Below are positions 10,113-19,907 of a stretch of 64,000 nucleotides of DNA, piece after piece; the first letter of the stretch is position 1; each line of letters opens with the position of its first letter. The notes below the pieces were generated by a model, which was given only the letters and a program-made list of their open reading frames with translations, made no database searches and was not told the origin of the DNA. The position numbers and the translations under genes are program-made. Source of the stretch: Halomonas caseinilytica (GTDB lineage Bacteria; Pseudomonadota; Gammaproteobacteria; Pseudomonadales; Halomonadaceae); NCBI RefSeq assembly GCF_001662305.1, contig NZ_BDEP01000006.1, positions 1-64,000 on the forward strand. The letters run 5' to 3'.

Positions 10113-10904
10113 ATGTCTCTCGTTCGTCGACACTCGCTACTACCGGGCGCCCTGCTCTCCGCCCTGCTGCTCGCCACTCCCCTAGTGGCCGCCGCGCAAC
10201 AGGACACTCCCCGCAACCGGCTGGATGTGCAGGCTCGGGCCGAACTTCAGGTCGTACCGGATGAAGCCACCCTGAGCGCACGCCTCTGGGAACGCACCCC
10301 GGCCATCGCTCAGCGCGAGGAAGCCAAGGCCGATCCCGAGGCGCTGGCCGAGGCACGCAAGCGCCTCGAAGAGCGTGCCGCCACCCTGATCCAGACCCTG
10401 GAGGATGCCGGGCTGGAACGTGACGCCATCAGCGCAGGATCGCTGCGCGTGCAACCCGAGATCCTGCAAGGCCAGCGTAAAGAAGAGTCAGAGCCTACAC
10501 CGCTGGTGCGGACGCGCCTGGAGCGCCCCTTCCAGATCGAGATCAGTGATCTCGACGATCTGCCGATGATGCTCGATGCCCTCACCGAGGCCGGCGTCAA
10601 TGCCCTCGACGGCGTGACCTACGACCTCTCCGACCGCGAACAGGCCACCGACGAGGCACTGACCAAGGCACTGGAAAAGGCACGCCACAAGGCAGAGCTG
10701 ATGGCCCGGACCCTGAACGTGACCCTGGGTCCGGTGATCAACGTGAGCGAGAATCAAGCCCCGGTGTTCCAGCCCCGCATGATGGCCATGAGCGCCGATG
10801 CCGTCCAGGAAAGCGCCGGCGGCGCCAACGCGGAATACCGCCCCGGCACCATCACGCTCGATGCCATGGTCAATGTCAGCTGGGAAATCGAATCCGAGCA
10901 GTAA
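10113..10904 (+). CDS. SIMPL (DUF541) domain periplasmic protein
   Basis: A 263-aa exported protein: Sec signal peptide (residues 1-28, cut after VAAA), then a SIMPL/DUF541 domain recognisable by VDPDEATLSARL-like VPDEATLSARLWERTP near residue 45 and the closing TITLDAMVNVSWEIE strand. Family members (E. coli YggE) are periplasmic/outer-membrane proteins linked to oxidative stress tolerance, with no enzymatic role established. AAGGAAAG precedes the ATG. It stands alone between divergent and convergent neighbours. Confidence 0.8.
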   Translation: MSLVRRHSLLPGALLSALLLATPLVAAAQQDTPRNRLDVQARAELQVVPDEATLSARLWERTPAIAQREEAKADPEALAEARKRLEERAATLIQTLEDAGLERDAISAGSLRVQPEILQGQRKEESEPTPLVRTRLERPFQIEISDLDDLPMMLDALTEAGVNALDGVTYDLSDREQATDEALTKALEKARHKAELMARTLNVTLGPVINVSENQAPVFQPRMMAMSADAVQESAGGANAEYRPGTITLDAMVNVSWEIESEQ

Positions 10905-10955
10905 ACGACCGTCGACGGGCAAGTCCTCCAGGGGCTTGCCCGCCCCGCCGAGGCG

Positions 10956-11549
10956 TCACTCCTCCTCGTCGCTGTCCTCGTCATCCAGGCGCAGGAACGT
11001 ACGGCGATAGTGCGCCAGCTCGGCAATGGATTCCTTGATGTCGTCCATCGCCAGATGCACGTTGCGCTTGCCAAAGCCGACCAGTGCCCCCGGGTTCCAG
11101 CGCTTGGCCAGTTCCTTGAGCGTGGAGACATCGAGATTTCGATAGTGGAAGAAGGCCAGCAGCTCGGGCATCTCCCGCTCCAGGAAACGCCGATCCTGAT
11201 GCACGCTGTTGCCGCACATGGGCGATGTGCCAGGCGTCACATGCTCGTGCAGAAACGCCAGGGTACGCCGCTCGGCCTCGGCGGTATCGATGTCGCTGGT
11301 GCGCACCCGCTCGGTCAGCCCCGAGCCGCCATGGGTCTTGCGGTTCCAGTCGTCCATGGCCTCGAGCAACGCATCGGGCTGATGGACGGCAAGTACCGGG
11401 CCCTCTGCCACTACGTTCAAATCGGCATCGGTCACCAGCGTGGCGACCTCGATGATGCGCTCGCGCTCGGGATCGAGCCCTGTCATCTCCAGATCGATCC
11501 ATACCAGGCGCTGGGCACGGGGATCTTGCGTATCGTTCATTGCAGCCAT
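10956..11549 (-). CDS. orn: Oligoribonuclease Orn
   Basis: 3'-5' exoribonuclease that degrades diribonucleotides, including pGpG from c-di-GMP breakdown. The 198-aa product has the DEDDh motifs: [27 protein letters not shown], and the C-terminal [11 protein letters not shown] with the catalytic His and Asp. The start at 11549 (MAAMNDTQ) follows GAGG by seven bases; the frame runs much further upstream, but that part is unlike the family. It is divergent from rsgA, a common gammaproteobacterial arrangement. Confidence 0.95.
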   Translation of the reverse strand: MAAMNDTQDPRAQRLVWIDLEMTGLDPERERIIEVATLVTDADLNVVAEGPVLAVHQPDALLEAMDDWNRKTHGGSGLTERVRTSDIDTAEAERRTLAFLHEHVTPGTSPMCGNSVHQDRRFLEREMPELLAFFHYRNLDVSTLKELAKRWNPGALVGFGKRNVHLAMDDIKESIAELAHYRRTFLRLDDEDSDEEE

Positions 11550-11635
11550 GAGGGTTCCTCGCTGGACGGCCGGCTGGCGACAGCCAGGCCCGTTGGTGAG
11601 TACAATGCCGTCATTGTACCGACCTTCGGGCCACC

Positions 11636-12688
11636 ATGAGCAAACGCAAGCTGAGCCGCCAGCAGCGCTGGCGCATCGAGAAGACCCAGGCCGAACGCGC
11701 CCGACGCGCCAAGCAGCGCGACGATCACGATACCGAACGGCTGGCCGCCGGCGAATACGGCCCCGAACAGCCCGGCCGGGTGATCGCCCACTTCGGCCAC
11801 AGCCTGGAAGTGGCGCCGGCAGACGGCGGCGCCACGACACGCTGCCACCTGAGAGCCAACCTCGAAGGGCTGGTCACCGGCGACCGGGTGATCTGGCGAG
11901 CCGGAGAGGACGGCAGCGGCGTGGTCGTCGCCCGGGAGCCGCGCGATACCGTGCTGGAGCGCCCCGATGCCCGGGGCCGCCTCAAGCCGGTGGCAGCCGG
12001 CATCGACCAGATCCTAATCGTCTTCGCCGTGGAGCCGGAGCCCCATGCCAACCTCATCGACCGCTACCTGGTCGCTGCCGAAGCCACCGGCATTCCTCCG
12101 GTTCTGGTGCTCAACAAGATTGACCTGCTGCCCGATGAGGGCGGCGAGTTGCGCTCCCTGCTGGATCGCTATGCGACACTCGGCTACCCAGTAGTGACCA
12201 CCACCACGGCCACCCGCACAGGTCTCGAGGCTCTGCAGCGCCAGTTGAAAGGCCGCACCTCGGTATTCGTCGGCCAGAGCGGCGTTGGCAAGTCCTCGCT
12301 CATCGACCGCCTGCTGCCCGATGAGGAGCTGCGCATCGGCGCCCTGTCCGAGGACAGCCGCAAGGGAACCCACACCACGACCACGGCGCGGCTCTACCGC
12401 TTCCCGGGCAGCGCACCCCCGGACAGTGCACTCGGCGAGGACGACAGCGGCGGGGAGCTGATCGATTCCCCGGGAATCCGCGAATTCGGCCTGACCCACC
12501 TCGATGCGGACCAGATCGCCGATGGCTTCATCGAGTTCCGCGACTATCTGGGTCGCTGCCGCTTCCGCGACTGTCGGCACCGCGCCGAACCGGGCTGTGC
12601 CCTGCTTGCCGCCGTGGAGCGCGGCGAGATCCATGCCGACCGCTTTGCCAGCTATCGACGTATCGTCGATAGTCTCGAAGAGACCTGA
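11636..12688 (+). CDS. rsgA: Ribosome small-subunit GTPase RsgA
   Basis: Circularly permuted GTPase that matures the 30S subunit. The 350-aa product shows an N-terminal basic tail and OB fold, the permuted G motifs in order (NKID near residue 160, then the P-loop GQSGVGKSS near 218, then DSPGIREF), and a C-terminal zinc knuckle [14 protein letters not shown]. The ribosome site is weak. The downstream rhodanese starts 14 bases after the stop, so the two are probably cotranscribed. Confidence 0.95.
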   Translation: MSKRKLSRQQRWRIEKTQAERARRAKQRDDHDTERLAAGEYGPEQPGRVIAHFGHSLEVAPADGGATTRCHLRANLEGLVTGDRVIWRAGEDGSGVVVAREPRDTVLERPDARGRLKPVAAGIDQILIVFAVEPEPHANLIDRYLVAAEATGIPPVLVLNKIDLLPDEGGELRSLLDRYATLGYPVVTTTTATRTGLEALQRQLKGRTSVFVGQSGVGKSSLIDRLLPDEELRIGALSEDSRKGTHTTTTARLYRFPGSAPPDSALGEDDSGGELIDSPGIREFGLTHLDADQIADGFIEFRDYLGRCRFRDCRHRAEPGCALLAAVERGEIHADRFASYRRIVDSLEET

Positions 12689-12702
12689 GTCAGGAGAACG
12701 CC

Positions 12703-13530
12703 ATGAGTTCCGAAGACAACCTCTTGCCCTTGATCATCGAGCCTGAACAGCTCGCCGAGCATCTCGATGCACCAGAACTGTTGATCATCGACGTCCCCCT
12801 CAAGGCCGAGAGCCATGAGCAGGGACACGTTCCCGGCGCCGTTTACCTGGATCATCGCCGCCTGCTGCGCGGAGAAGGCGAGGTGCCCAACGAGGTGCCT
12901 TCGGAGGAAGCCCTCTCGCGCCTGTTCTCGTCTCTGGGCCTGACCCGGGATACCCATGTGGTCGCCTACGATGACGAAGGCGGCGGCTGGGCCGGTCGAC
13001 TGCTGTGGACCCTGGAGCTGCTCGGCCACACCCGCTACTCCTATCTCAACGGTGGCATACATGCCTGGCGGGCCGCGGGCCAGGCAGTCTCGACCGAATC
13101 ACACACACCGACCCCGAGCGACTACGAAGCCGAGATCCGCCACTCCGATGTCGCCATCGATCGCCACGAGATCGCCGAACGACTGGGCGAGCCGGGTTTT
13201 GCCATCTGGGACGCTCGCAGCCGGGACGAATACCTCGGCCACAAGGGCAACAACCAGCGGCTCGGCCATATCCCGGGCGCGGTCAACCTGGACTGGACCG
13301 ACGCCATGGACAAGGAACGCCAGTTGCGCATTCGCGACTATGCGGAATTGATCACCGAACTGGAGGCTCTTGGCCTGACGCCCGACATGGAAATCGCCAC
13401 TCACTGCCAGAGCCATCACCGAAGCGGCTTCACCTGGCTGGTTGGCAAGGCACTGGGGTTCAGGATGCGCGGCTACGCCGGCTCCTGGCAGGAATGGGGC
13501 AACCGTGACGATACGCCGATCGAAAAATAA
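12703..13530 (+). CDS. rhdA: Tandem-rhodanese thiosulfate sulfurtransferase, RhdA-like
   Basis: A 275-aa protein of two rhodanese domains. The N-terminal domain is inactive (no Cys loop), and the C-terminal one has the six-residue active loop CQSHHRS, nearly identical to the CQTHHRS loop known for Azotobacter RhdA and distinct from the CGSGVTA-type loop of 3-mercaptopyruvate sulfurtransferases. It would transfer sulfane sulfur to acceptors in the cytosol. AGGAGAA precedes the ATG, 14 bases after rsgA. Confidence 0.85.
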   Translation: MSSEDNLLPLIIEPEQLAEHLDAPELLIIDVPLKAESHEQGHVPGAVYLDHRRLLRGEGEVPNEVPSEEALSRLFSSLGLTRDTHVVAYDDEGGGWAGRLLWTLELLGHTRYSYLNGGIHAWRAAGQAVSTESHTPTPSDYEAEIRHSDVAIDRHEIAERLGEPGFAIWDARSRDEYLGHKGNNQRLGHIPGAVNLDWTDAMDKERQLRIRDYAELITELEALGLTPDMEIATHCQSHHRSGFTWLVGKALGFRMRGYAGSWQEWGNRDDTPIEK

Positions 13531-13640
13531 GCGGCAAGACGCGGCTACGCCGCTTGAAGACGGAAGACCGGCGCTTCGCGCTTTGAAGAGGGAAGAAAAC
13601 CAAGTCGCTGTCTTCCTTCTTCATTCTTCCCGCTGATCAC
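13531..13640. repeat. Dispersed extragenic inverted-repeat element, copy 1
   Basis: Between rhdA and psd is a purine-rich stretch (GACGGAAGACCGGCGCTTCG, then GAGGGAAGAAAA) followed by a complementary pyrimidine-rich stretch (TCTTCCTTCTTCATTCTTCC). The same purine-arm/pyrimidine-arm layout occurs at 23.1, 25.5, 33.4, 60.9 and 61.8 kb, always between genes. Confidence 0.5.
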
Positions 13641-13667
13641 TCATGCAATTGACCGGAACGTTTCCAC

Positions 13668-14558
13668 GTGACCCTAGCCAAACTCTTTTCCCTGATTCAA
13701 TACCCGTTGCCCCACCACGCCCTGTCACGCCTGATGGGACGACTCGCCGATTGCCGGGTGACCTGGATCAAGGACCTGGCCATCCGCACCTTCATCCGCC
13801 GCTTCGGTGTCGACATGACAGAGGCACGGCAACCGGATCCGGGAGCCTATGCCAGCTTCAACGACTTCTTCACCCGCCCCCTGAAGGAGGACGCCCGCCC
13901 GATCGGCGAAGGCCTGGTATCGCCTGCCGATGGTACCCTGTCCCGCTTCGGCGCCATCGAGTCAGGGCGGCTGATCCAGGCCAAGGGCCGCGAATTCACC
14001 GTCACCGAGCTGCTCGGCGGAGACAGCACCGCCGCTTCCCGCTTCCATGGCGGCAGCTTCGCCACGGTCTACCTCTCCCCCCGCGACTATCATCGCGTGC
14101 ACATGCCGGTGACCGGCACCCTGCGCGAGATGACCTATGTGCCGGGGCGGCTGTTCTCGGTGAACACCGCCACCACCGGGCATGTGCCCCGACTGTTCGC
14201 CCGCAACGAGCGCCTGGTCTGCCACTTCGACACCGAGCACGGGCCCATGGTCCTGGTACTGGTCGGTGCCATGATCGTCGCCGGTATCGAAACCGTCTGG
14301 GCCGGCCAGATCACCCCGCTTCCCCGCCGCGGCATCCAGCGCATACGCTTCGACACCCCGGTGCATCTGGCAAAAGGAGCCGAGATGGGCCGCTTCAAGC
14401 TCGGCTCCACCGTGGTGATGGCCTTTGCCGAGCCGGTCGATTTCGTTTCCGGAAAACGGGAACGCAAGGTGCAGATGGGACAACGCCTGGGCAGCCTCAG
14501 TCTTTCCGAGCCCGCCCAGACGTTGTCTGAAAAGACGGGCCCGGAGAGGACAAGGTGA
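13668..14558 (+). CDS. psd: Phosphatidylserine decarboxylase Psd
   Basis: Membrane-associated pyruvoyl enzyme making phosphatidylethanolamine. The 296-aa proenzyme contains the self-cleavage site KLGSTVV near residue 247, where the Ser after LG becomes the pyruvoyl group, and the conserved [11 protein letters not shown] and SPADG segments. The start is GTG at 13668; no ATG lies suitably near and family length fits. The C-terminal 30 residues beyond the usual alpha-chain end are hydrophilic. It converges on epmA. Confidence 0.94.
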   Translation: MTLAKLFSLIQYPLPHHALSRLMGRLADCRVTWIKDLAIRTFIRRFGVDMTEARQPDPGAYASFNDFFTRPLKEDARPIGEGLVSPADGTLSRFGAIESGRLIQAKGREFTVTELLGGDSTAASRFHGGSFATVYLSPRDYHRVHMPVTGTLREMTYVPGRLFSVNTATTGHVPRLFARNERLVCHFDTEHGPMVLVLVGAMIVAGIETVWAGQITPLPRRGIQRIRFDTPVHLAKGAEMGRFKLGSTVVMAFAEPVDFVSGKRERKVQMGQRLGSLSLSEPAQTLSEKTGPERTR

Positions 14559-14653
14559 GGCCCGAGGAAATGCGGAACCAATAGCCGAACATGGTGATGA
14601 AGTGCACGGCGCGCCTTGCGCTCCACGACACCCGATAAGCTCTTCAGCGTTTC

Positions 14654-15628
14654 CTACGCTCGCGGCGTGGCAAACGCCATCACGTCGGCCACGGACGCCT
14701 TGCCCAGCGCCAACTGGATCAACCGATCGAGCCCCAGCGCGACACCGCTGCCCGCCGGTATGCCTGCCTCGAGCGCGGCCAGCAGGCGTTCGTCCACGTC
14801 CACCTCGGGCAGGCCGGCGGCACGACGGGAGGCATTGTCCTCGGTGAAGCGGGCTCGCTGCTCCCCGGCATCGGTGAGCTCGTCATAGCCGTTGGCGAGT
14901 TCCAGCCCACCAAGATAGATCTCGAAGCGTGAAGCAACCCACTCGCCATCCTCGGGATCCTGGTGGCGCCGGGCCAACGCCGCCTGGCTGGCCGGATAAT
15001 CGATCACCACATCGAGACCATCACGCCCCAGCATCGGCTCGATGACCAGGCTCATCAGCAGATCGAGGCAGTCATCGCGGGACGCCTGCGCCATGTCGAG
15101 CTCGCCCCACTCGGCGGCCAGCCGACGCAGTGCATCGAGAGGCTCGCGGAAAGGATCGAGCGCCAGGTGCTCGCGGAACAGCTCGCGATAGCGTCGGCGA
15201 CGCATGGCGCCAGGAGCTTCGGGCAGCACTCGCCGAATCAACGCCTCGGTCTCCGACATCAACGCGTCGAGGGTGAACCCGGGGCGATACCACTCCAGCA
15301 TGGTGAACTCGAGGTTGTGGCGTCTACCCACTTCGCCGTCCCGAAAGCTTCTGGCCAGCTGGAAGATCGGACCGCTGCCGGCCGCCAGCAGCCGCTTCAT
15401 GTGGAACTCCGGCGAGGTCTGCAGCCACAGGCGCTCAAGCCCCGCCGACGTCGAGGCCCGGCAGGCCAGCGAGGCTAGATGCACATCGGTGCTGCCGCCG
15501 TGACCGAGCACCGGCGTTTCCACTTCCAGCACGCCACGCTCGGCGAAGAAGGCACGCACCTCGCCGAGCAACCTCGCCCGCTCACGCAGCGTCGCGACCT
15601 CGGCGGTAGGCCACCACTCGATGGACAT
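14654..15628 (-). CDS. epmA: EF-P lysyl-lysine ligase EpmA (GenX/PoxA)
   Basis: LysRS-like ligase that attaches beta-lysine to Lys34 of EF-P. The 324-aa product is only the class II catalytic core without the tRNA anticodon-binding domain, as in E. coli EpmA (325 aa). Motif 2 is visible in the FQLARSFRDGEVGRRHNLEF region (part shown), and motif 3 in SGVALGLDRLIQL. The start at 15628 follows GGAGGAG. Its substrate gene efp lies 144 bases upstream on the same strand, and epmB diverges from efp. Confidence 0.95.
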   Translation of the reverse strand: MSIEWWPTAEVATLRERARLLGEVRAFFAERGVLEVETPVLGHGGSTDVHLASLACRASTSAGLERLWLQTSPEFHMKRLLAAGSGPIFQLARSFRDGEVGRRHNLEFTMLEWYRPGFTLDALMSETEALIRRVLPEAPGAMRRRRYRELFREHLALDPFREPLDALRRLAAEWGELDMAQASRDDCLDLLMSLVIEPMLGRDGLDVVIDYPASQAALARRHQDPEDGEWVASRFEIYLGGLELANGYDELTDAGEQRARFTEDNASRRAAGLPEVDVDERLLAALEAGIPAGSGVALGLDRLIQLALGKASVADVMAFATPRA

Positions 15629-15653
15629 CAGGAACTCCTCCAGAAACGCGAAA

Positions 15654-15671
15654 GCCACGCCGAAGCGTGGC
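15654..15671 (-). terminator. UUCG-loop terminator after efp
   Basis: On the minus strand GCCACGC-TTCG-GCGTGGC is followed by TTTCGCGTTT. The stable UUCG tetraloop hairpin lies between efp and epmA and probably partly terminates efp transcripts. Confidence 0.6.
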
Positions 15672-15772
15672 CATCAATGCCGTAACAAGCCGGAAGGCGA
15701 CTACCACGCCGAAGGGCACCGGAAAGGCGTCTTCTTGGCGCTCACCGCTCACGGCGCTGGACGCAACCCGAC

Positions 15773-16339
15773 TCACGCACGGCCGACATACTCGCCGGTA
15801 CGTGTATCGACCTTCAGCACCTCGCCCTCGTTGATGAACAGCGGCACGCGCACCACGGCGCCCGAGGAGAGCGTGGCCGGCTTGGAACCACCCTGGGCCG
15901 TATCGCCCTTGAGACCGGGGTCGGTCTCGGTCACTTCCAGCTCGATGAAGTTCGGCGGCGTGACGTTGATGACGTTGTCGTTCCACAGAGTAACGGTGTA
16001 GACCACCTGCTCCTTGAGCCACTTCTCGGTATCGCCCAGGGCCTTCTTCTCCACCGGATACTGCTCGAAGGAACCATCGTTGAGCATGAAGTACCACATC
16101 TCGCCATCGGTATACAGGTACTCCATGTCCAGCTCGAGGACATCAGCCCCTTCCAGAGACTCGCCAGACTTGAAGGTACGCTCCCAGACACGACCGGTCA
16201 TCAGATTGCGCAGCTTGACCCGGTTGAAGGCCTGGCCCTTGCCCGGTTTGACGTAATCGTTCTCGAGGATGGCACAGGGATCGCCATCCAGCATGACCTT
16301 CAAACCGCCCTTGAATTCGTTGGTAGAATAGTTCGCCAT
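15773..16339 (-). CDS. efp: Elongation factor P
   Basis: Translation factor that relieves ribosome stalling at polyproline. The 188-aa protein shows the three-domain EF-P sequence, with the modification loop KPGKGQAF placing Lys at position 34, the residue beta-lysylated by EpmA/EpmB. The flanking epmA and epmB genes confirm that this lineage uses the beta-lysine pathway rather than rhamnosylation of Arg32 (EarP). Confidence 0.97.
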   Translation of the reverse strand: MANYSTNEFKGGLKVMLDGDPCAILENDYVKPGKGQAFNRVKLRNLMTGRVWERTFKSGESLEGADVLELDMEYLYTDGEMWYFMLNDGSFEQYPVEKKALGDTEKWLKEQVVYTVTLWNDNVINVTPPNFIELEVTETDPGLKGDTAQGGSKPATLSSGAVVRVPLFINEGEVLKVDTRTGEYVGRA

Positions 16340-16447
16340 GATGTTTTACCCATATTCGAGCGCGCCACCGACCGGGGTCGAGGGCGCGCACAAGCAAGAG
16401 ACATGTCTCGAGGGCCTATCCCTCGCACGTATCGACTGGTGTCGCGC

Positions 16448-17473
16448 ATGATAACCCGAAGCCCTATCCCTTTGCAGCGCCAGGCCCCGACACCTTCCCC
16501 CGGCGCCTGGCAGGCCCAGCTCAGCGGCGCCATTCGTGATCCTCGCGAGCTGTGTCGTCGCCTGGCACTGGACGAACGCTGGTGGCCTGGCGCCGCAACC
16601 GGCCATGCGCTGTTCGAGGTACGCGTACCCGAGGCCTATCTGGCGCGCATTCGCCCGGGCGACCCACACGACCCCCTGCTACGGCAGGTGCTGCCTCTGG
16701 ATGAGGAAAGCCGTTCGATACCGGGCTTCGTCACCGACCCGCTGGAAGAACGCGAACATACCCCCAAGCGTGGCCTGATCCACAAGTACGCCGGGCGCGT
16801 GTTGCTGATCGCCAGCCCTGCCTGTGCGATCAACTGTCGCTATTGCTTTCGCCGGCATTTTCCTTACGACGAGAATGCACCTTCGCGTGCCCAGTGGGCC
16901 AACACCCTGGACTACCTGCACGCCGACGATTCGATTCGCGAGGCCATTCTCTCCGGCGGAGATCCGCTGGCAGCCAGCGATCGACAACTCGGCTGGCTGG
17001 TGGAACAACTCGAGGCGATTCCTCATCTCAAGCGCCTGCGTATCCACACCCGCCTGCCGGTGGTGATTCCCGACCGCATCGACGAGGCCCTGCTCGATTG
17101 GCTGGGACGCACACGTCTGCAAAAGGTGGTGGTGCTGCACATCAACCATCCCAACGAGATCGACGAAGCGGTGATCGATGCCTGCCGCCGGCTACGCGGC
17201 GCCGGGGTCACCCTGCTCAACCAGAGCGTGCTGCTGGCCGGCGTCAACGACGACGTGCCCACCCTGGCAGCACTCTCCGAGCGGCTTTTCGAGGCCGATG
17301 TGCTGCCCTACTACCTCCATGTGCTCGATCCAGTGGAAGGAGCTGCTCATTTCGAGATCGACGACGCTGCAGCGCGTATGCTGGTCGACACCCTGCGTCG
17401 CGAGCTGCCAGGTTTTCTGATGCCGACACTGGTACGCGAGATACCCGGCGAGGCCAGCAAGACACCGCTCTGA
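16448..17473 (+). CDS. epmB: EF-P L-lysine 2,3-aminomutase EpmB
   Basis: Radical SAM, PLP-dependent enzyme that converts L-lysine to R-beta-lysine for EF-P. The 341-aa product has the Cx3Cx2C cluster motif CAINCRYC followed by FRRHFPY, as in E. coli EpmB, and the PLP-Lys region near the C-terminus (GEASKTPL). The start is uncertain: the ATG at 16448 gives the family length, while 16403 adds 15 residues; neither has a strong ribosome site. It is divergent from efp across about 100 bases. Confidence 0.92.
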   Translation: MITRSPIPLQRQAPTPSPGAWQAQLSGAIRDPRELCRRLALDERWWPGAATGHALFEVRVPEAYLARIRPGDPHDPLLRQVLPLDEESRSIPGFVTDPLEEREHTPKRGLIHKYAGRVLLIASPACAINCRYCFRRHFPYDENAPSRAQWANTLDYLHADDSIREAILSGGDPLAASDRQLGWLVEQLEAIPHLKRLRIHTRLPVVIPDRIDEALLDWLGRTRLQKVVVLHINHPNEIDEAVIDACRRLRGAGVTLLNQSVLLAGVNDDVPTLAALSERLFEADVLPYYLHVLDPVEGAAHFEIDDAAARMLVDTLRRELPGFLMPTLVREIPGEASKTPL

Positions 17474-17489
17474 AGAGGAAAGGGAGAAG

Positions 17490-17517
17490 AAAGAGGGAAG
17501 AATTCTCTTCCCTCTTT
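17490..17517. terminator. Bidirectional terminator between epmB and leuA
   Basis: Eleven-base perfect arms AAAGAGGGAAG (17490-17500) and its complement (17507-17517) flank a six-base loop. T-rich and A-rich flanks serve both convergent genes. Confidence 0.75.
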
Positions 17518-17539
17518 CCAGCGGCGCACAACGCCAGAC

Positions 17540-19246
17540 TCAGGCCAGCGTCTCGGCCGTCACGTTGGGCGCCGGCGCTTCGGTGGAAAGTTGCCGGTTG
17601 ATGGCACTCAGTACTCCCTTGATCGAGGCACTGGTAATGCTCTCATCGGTACCAACACCAAACACGGCCTCGCCATTGATCCTGACCTCGACATAGGCGA
17701 TCGCCTCGGCGTCCGCCCCCTGGCCTCGGGAGTGCTCGTGGTAATCGATGATCTCCACATCATGCCCTTCGGCGGCCAGCGCCTTGATGAAGGCAGCCAG
17801 CGGCCCGTTGCCCTCTCCCTGGATGGTCCTTCGCGCCCCGTGCTCCTCGATGGTTGCCTCGAGATTCACCACCGGGCTGTCGGGCTCTGAGGACATGCGA
17901 TGGCTGGCCAGGGAGAAAGGCTGATCCTTCTCCAGGTACTCGTCGCGGAATGCCTGGTAGATCATCTCGGAGGTGATCTCGCGGCCCAGCCGATCGGCCA
18001 CTTCCTGGACCACCTGGCTGAACTCGATTGACAGCCGGCGCGGCAGCTCGATGCCGTGCTCCTGTTCCAGCAGATAGGACACGCCGCCCTTGCCGGACTG
18101 GCTGTTGACGCGGATCACCGCCTCGTAGCTACGGCCCACATCCATCGGATCGATGGGCAGATAAGGCACCGCCCAGACACCATCCGGATCTTCGCGGCGC
18201 GCCGCCATGCCCTTCTTGATGGCGTCCTGGTGGGAGCCGGAGAAGGCGGTGAACACCAGGTCGCCCACATAAGGATGGCGCGGGTGTACCGGCAGCTGGT
18301 TGCAGTACTCCACCTCGCGCATGATCGGCGTGATGTTGGAGAAGTCGAGCTTCGGATGCACACCCTGGGTATAGAGGTTCATGGCCAGGGTGACGAGATC
18401 GACGTTACCGGTGCGCTCGCCATTGCCGAACAGGCAACCCTCGACCCGGTCGGCACCGGCCATGACCGCCAGCTCGGCGGCAGCCACGCCGGTGCCGCGA
18501 TCGTTGTGCGGATGCACGCTGACGACCAGGCAGTCGCGACGCGCGACGTGGCGACAGAACCACTCGATCTGGTCGGCATAGTTGTTGGGCGTGGCGCACT
18601 CCACGGTGGCCGGCAGGTTGACGATCATCGGCGCCTCGGCAGTGGGGCCGAACGTCTCGCTCACCTTGTCGACGATCTCCACCGCGAAGTCCATCTCGGT
18701 GGTGGAGAACAGCTCCGGCGAATACTGGAAGGTCCAACGGGTCTCCGGTGCCGCCGCCATGTGCTCTCGGATGCGAGTGGTGGCATCCACGGCGATCTGG
18801 ATACACTCGGCCTTGTCGACGTTGAACACTACCCGACGGAAGACCGGGTCCGTGGCATTGTAGACGTGAACGATGGCCTTCTTGGCGCCCTTCAACGCCT
18901 CGAAGGTCCGATCGATCAGGTGCGGGCGCGCCTGGGTGAGCACCTGAATGGTGACATCGTCCGGCACCTTGTCGTCCTCGATCAGCGAACGCACGAAGTC
19001 GAAGTCGGTCTGCGAGGCCGAAGGGAAGCCGACCTCGATCTGCTTGAAGCCGATCTTCACCAGCAGATCGAAGAAGCGCTGCTTGCGCTCCTGGTCCATG
19101 GGATCGATCAGCGCCTGGTTGCCGTCACGCAGGTCGACGGCACACCACTGGGGCGGCTGCTCGATGCGTCGGCTCGGCCACTGCCGATCCGGCAGGTCGA
19201 CGGCCACGAAGGGGCGGTACTTGGTGGAGGGGTTATCGAGCATCAT
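17540..19246 (-). CDS. leuA: 2-isopropylmalate synthase LeuA (type 2)
   Basis: First committed enzyme of leucine synthesis, condensing acetyl-CoA with 2-ketoisovalerate. The 568-aa form is the long LeuA class (as in Corynebacterium and Pseudomonas): TIM-barrel HMGL-like domain with DLRDGNQAL, the metal-binding [11 protein letters not shown] and [12 protein letters not shown], then a C-terminal LeuA regulatory domain carrying leucine feedback sensitivity. The start at 19246 follows GGGAGA by eight bases. A leader peptide and attenuator lie upstream. Confidence 0.95.
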   Translation of the reverse strand: MMLDNPSTKYRPFVAVDLPDRQWPSRRIEQPPQWCAVDLRDGNQALIDPMDQERKQRFFDLLVKIGFKQIEVGFPSASQTDFDFVRSLIEDDKVPDDVTIQVLTQARPHLIDRTFEALKGAKKAIVHVYNATDPVFRRVVFNVDKAECIQIAVDATTRIREHMAAAPETRWTFQYSPELFSTTEMDFAVEIVDKVSETFGPTAEAPMIVNLPATVECATPNNYADQIEWFCRHVARRDCLVVSVHPHNDRGTGVAAAELAVMAGADRVEGCLFGNGERTGNVDLVTLAMNLYTQGVHPKLDFSNITPIMREVEYCNQLPVHPRHPYVGDLVFTAFSGSHQDAIKKGMAARREDPDGVWAVPYLPIDPMDVGRSYEAVIRVNSQSGKGGVSYLLEQEHGIELPRRLSIEFSQVVQEVADRLGREITSEMIYQAFRDEYLEKDQPFSLASHRMSSEPDSPVVNLEATIEEHGARRTIQGEGNGPLAAFIKALAAEGHDVEIIDYHEHSRGQGADAEAIAYVEVRINGEAVFGVGTDESITSASIKGVLSAINRQLSTEAPAPNVTAETLA

Positions 19247-19287
19247 GGCGGCATTCTCCCTGGGGCAGTGACGGATACAAACGACAA

Positions 19288-19317
19288 CGCCCCGCCTGCC
19301 GGATGGCAAGCGGGGCG
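19288..19317 (-). terminator. leuA attenuator terminator
   Basis: On the minus strand CGCCCCGC (19310-19317 side) pairs with GCGGGGCG (19288-19295 side), extended by TGCC/GGCA, and is followed by TTGTCGTTTG. It lies between the leader peptide and leuA, where a transcription attenuator is expected. Confidence 0.75.
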
Positions 19318-19462
19318 CCGAGAAAGTCGAAACGCATTTCAGATCGACGGACGATGGCGTCGCAGGAAATGGCAATGTCGGTGGAAATGATGGCGGTAGA
19401 CATGGAACAACCTCGTTGTCGACGTTACGAATGGGCGACGCAAGCGCCGTCGCCCGGCGCGC

Positions 19463-19519
19463 TCAGCGGCGGGCTAGTAGTCGTAGGTCGAGAACGAGGT
19501 TGTACGATGTCGTGTTCAT
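19463..19519 (-). CDS. leuL: Leucine-rich leader peptide of the leuA attenuator
   Basis: An 18-codon frame, MNTTSYNLVLDLRLLARR, with five leucines in eight positions, three of them encoded by the rare CTA. A run of Leu codons in a short leader upstream of leuA is the signature of ribosome-mediated attenuation: stalling at low Leu-tRNA should favour an antiterminator. Part of the peptide coding region (19493-19503) is perfectly complementary over 11 bases to 19407-19417 downstream, giving a ready alternative RNA pairing. The ribosome site is weak. Confidence 0.8.
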   Translation of the reverse strand: MNTTSYNLVLDLRLLARR

Positions 19520-19550
19520 GACTCTAGAAAATCAGGACTCGTGGCCCGTG

Positions 19551-19907
19551 TCAAGCGGGGCCACTTTCATCCGCCGAAAAAGGCTCGCTGAGGGCGAGTC
19601 GCCACCAGCGCAGCAAGCTGTCGGATACGGAGTCCTCGGCGACCGTCAGGCTCCAGACCGGCGTCTCGCTCCCGTCCTCTACCCCAAGGTGCAGCAACCG
19701 CCGGTCAGCTCCCGGTACCTGACGCTCTCCATATCTCGCCGCCTCGTCCAGCAAGGCCTGCAGCTCGGCACGCTGCGCCTCGCTGCAGCGATCGCAACGG
19801 ATCCGACGCGGCCGGGCCAATCCCGGCATGTGCGCCACGCCACCCTCACGACTCAGCCGCAGCACACTAGCTCGAGTCAGGCGCGGTGCCCCATCGTCAG
19901 CATTCAC
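19551..19907 (-). CDS. Emfourin-like inhibitor of the adjacent M4 protease
   Basis: A 118-aa protein with a central segment VLRLSREGGVAHMPGL that resembles emfourin, the small inhibitor encoded next to protealysin in Serratia. It is separated from the protease gene by a GTGA overlap (stop TGA 19904-19906, start GTG 19907), so the two are translationally coupled. No signal peptide is seen, in line with a cytosolic inhibitor guarding an intracellular or late-exported protease. Family assignment is from memory of the motif plus gene pairing. Confidence 0.65.
   Translation of the reverse strand: MNADDGAPRLTRASVLRLSREGGVAHMPGLARPRRIRCDRCSEAQRAELQALLDEAARYGERQVPGADRRLLHLGVEDGSETPVWSLTVAEDSVSDSLLRWWRLALSEPFSADESGPA

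Noticed and set aside
18056-19390. A 444-codon plus-strand frame opposite leuA
   Set aside because: Antisense of leuA and its leader; same shadow composition and no start signal.
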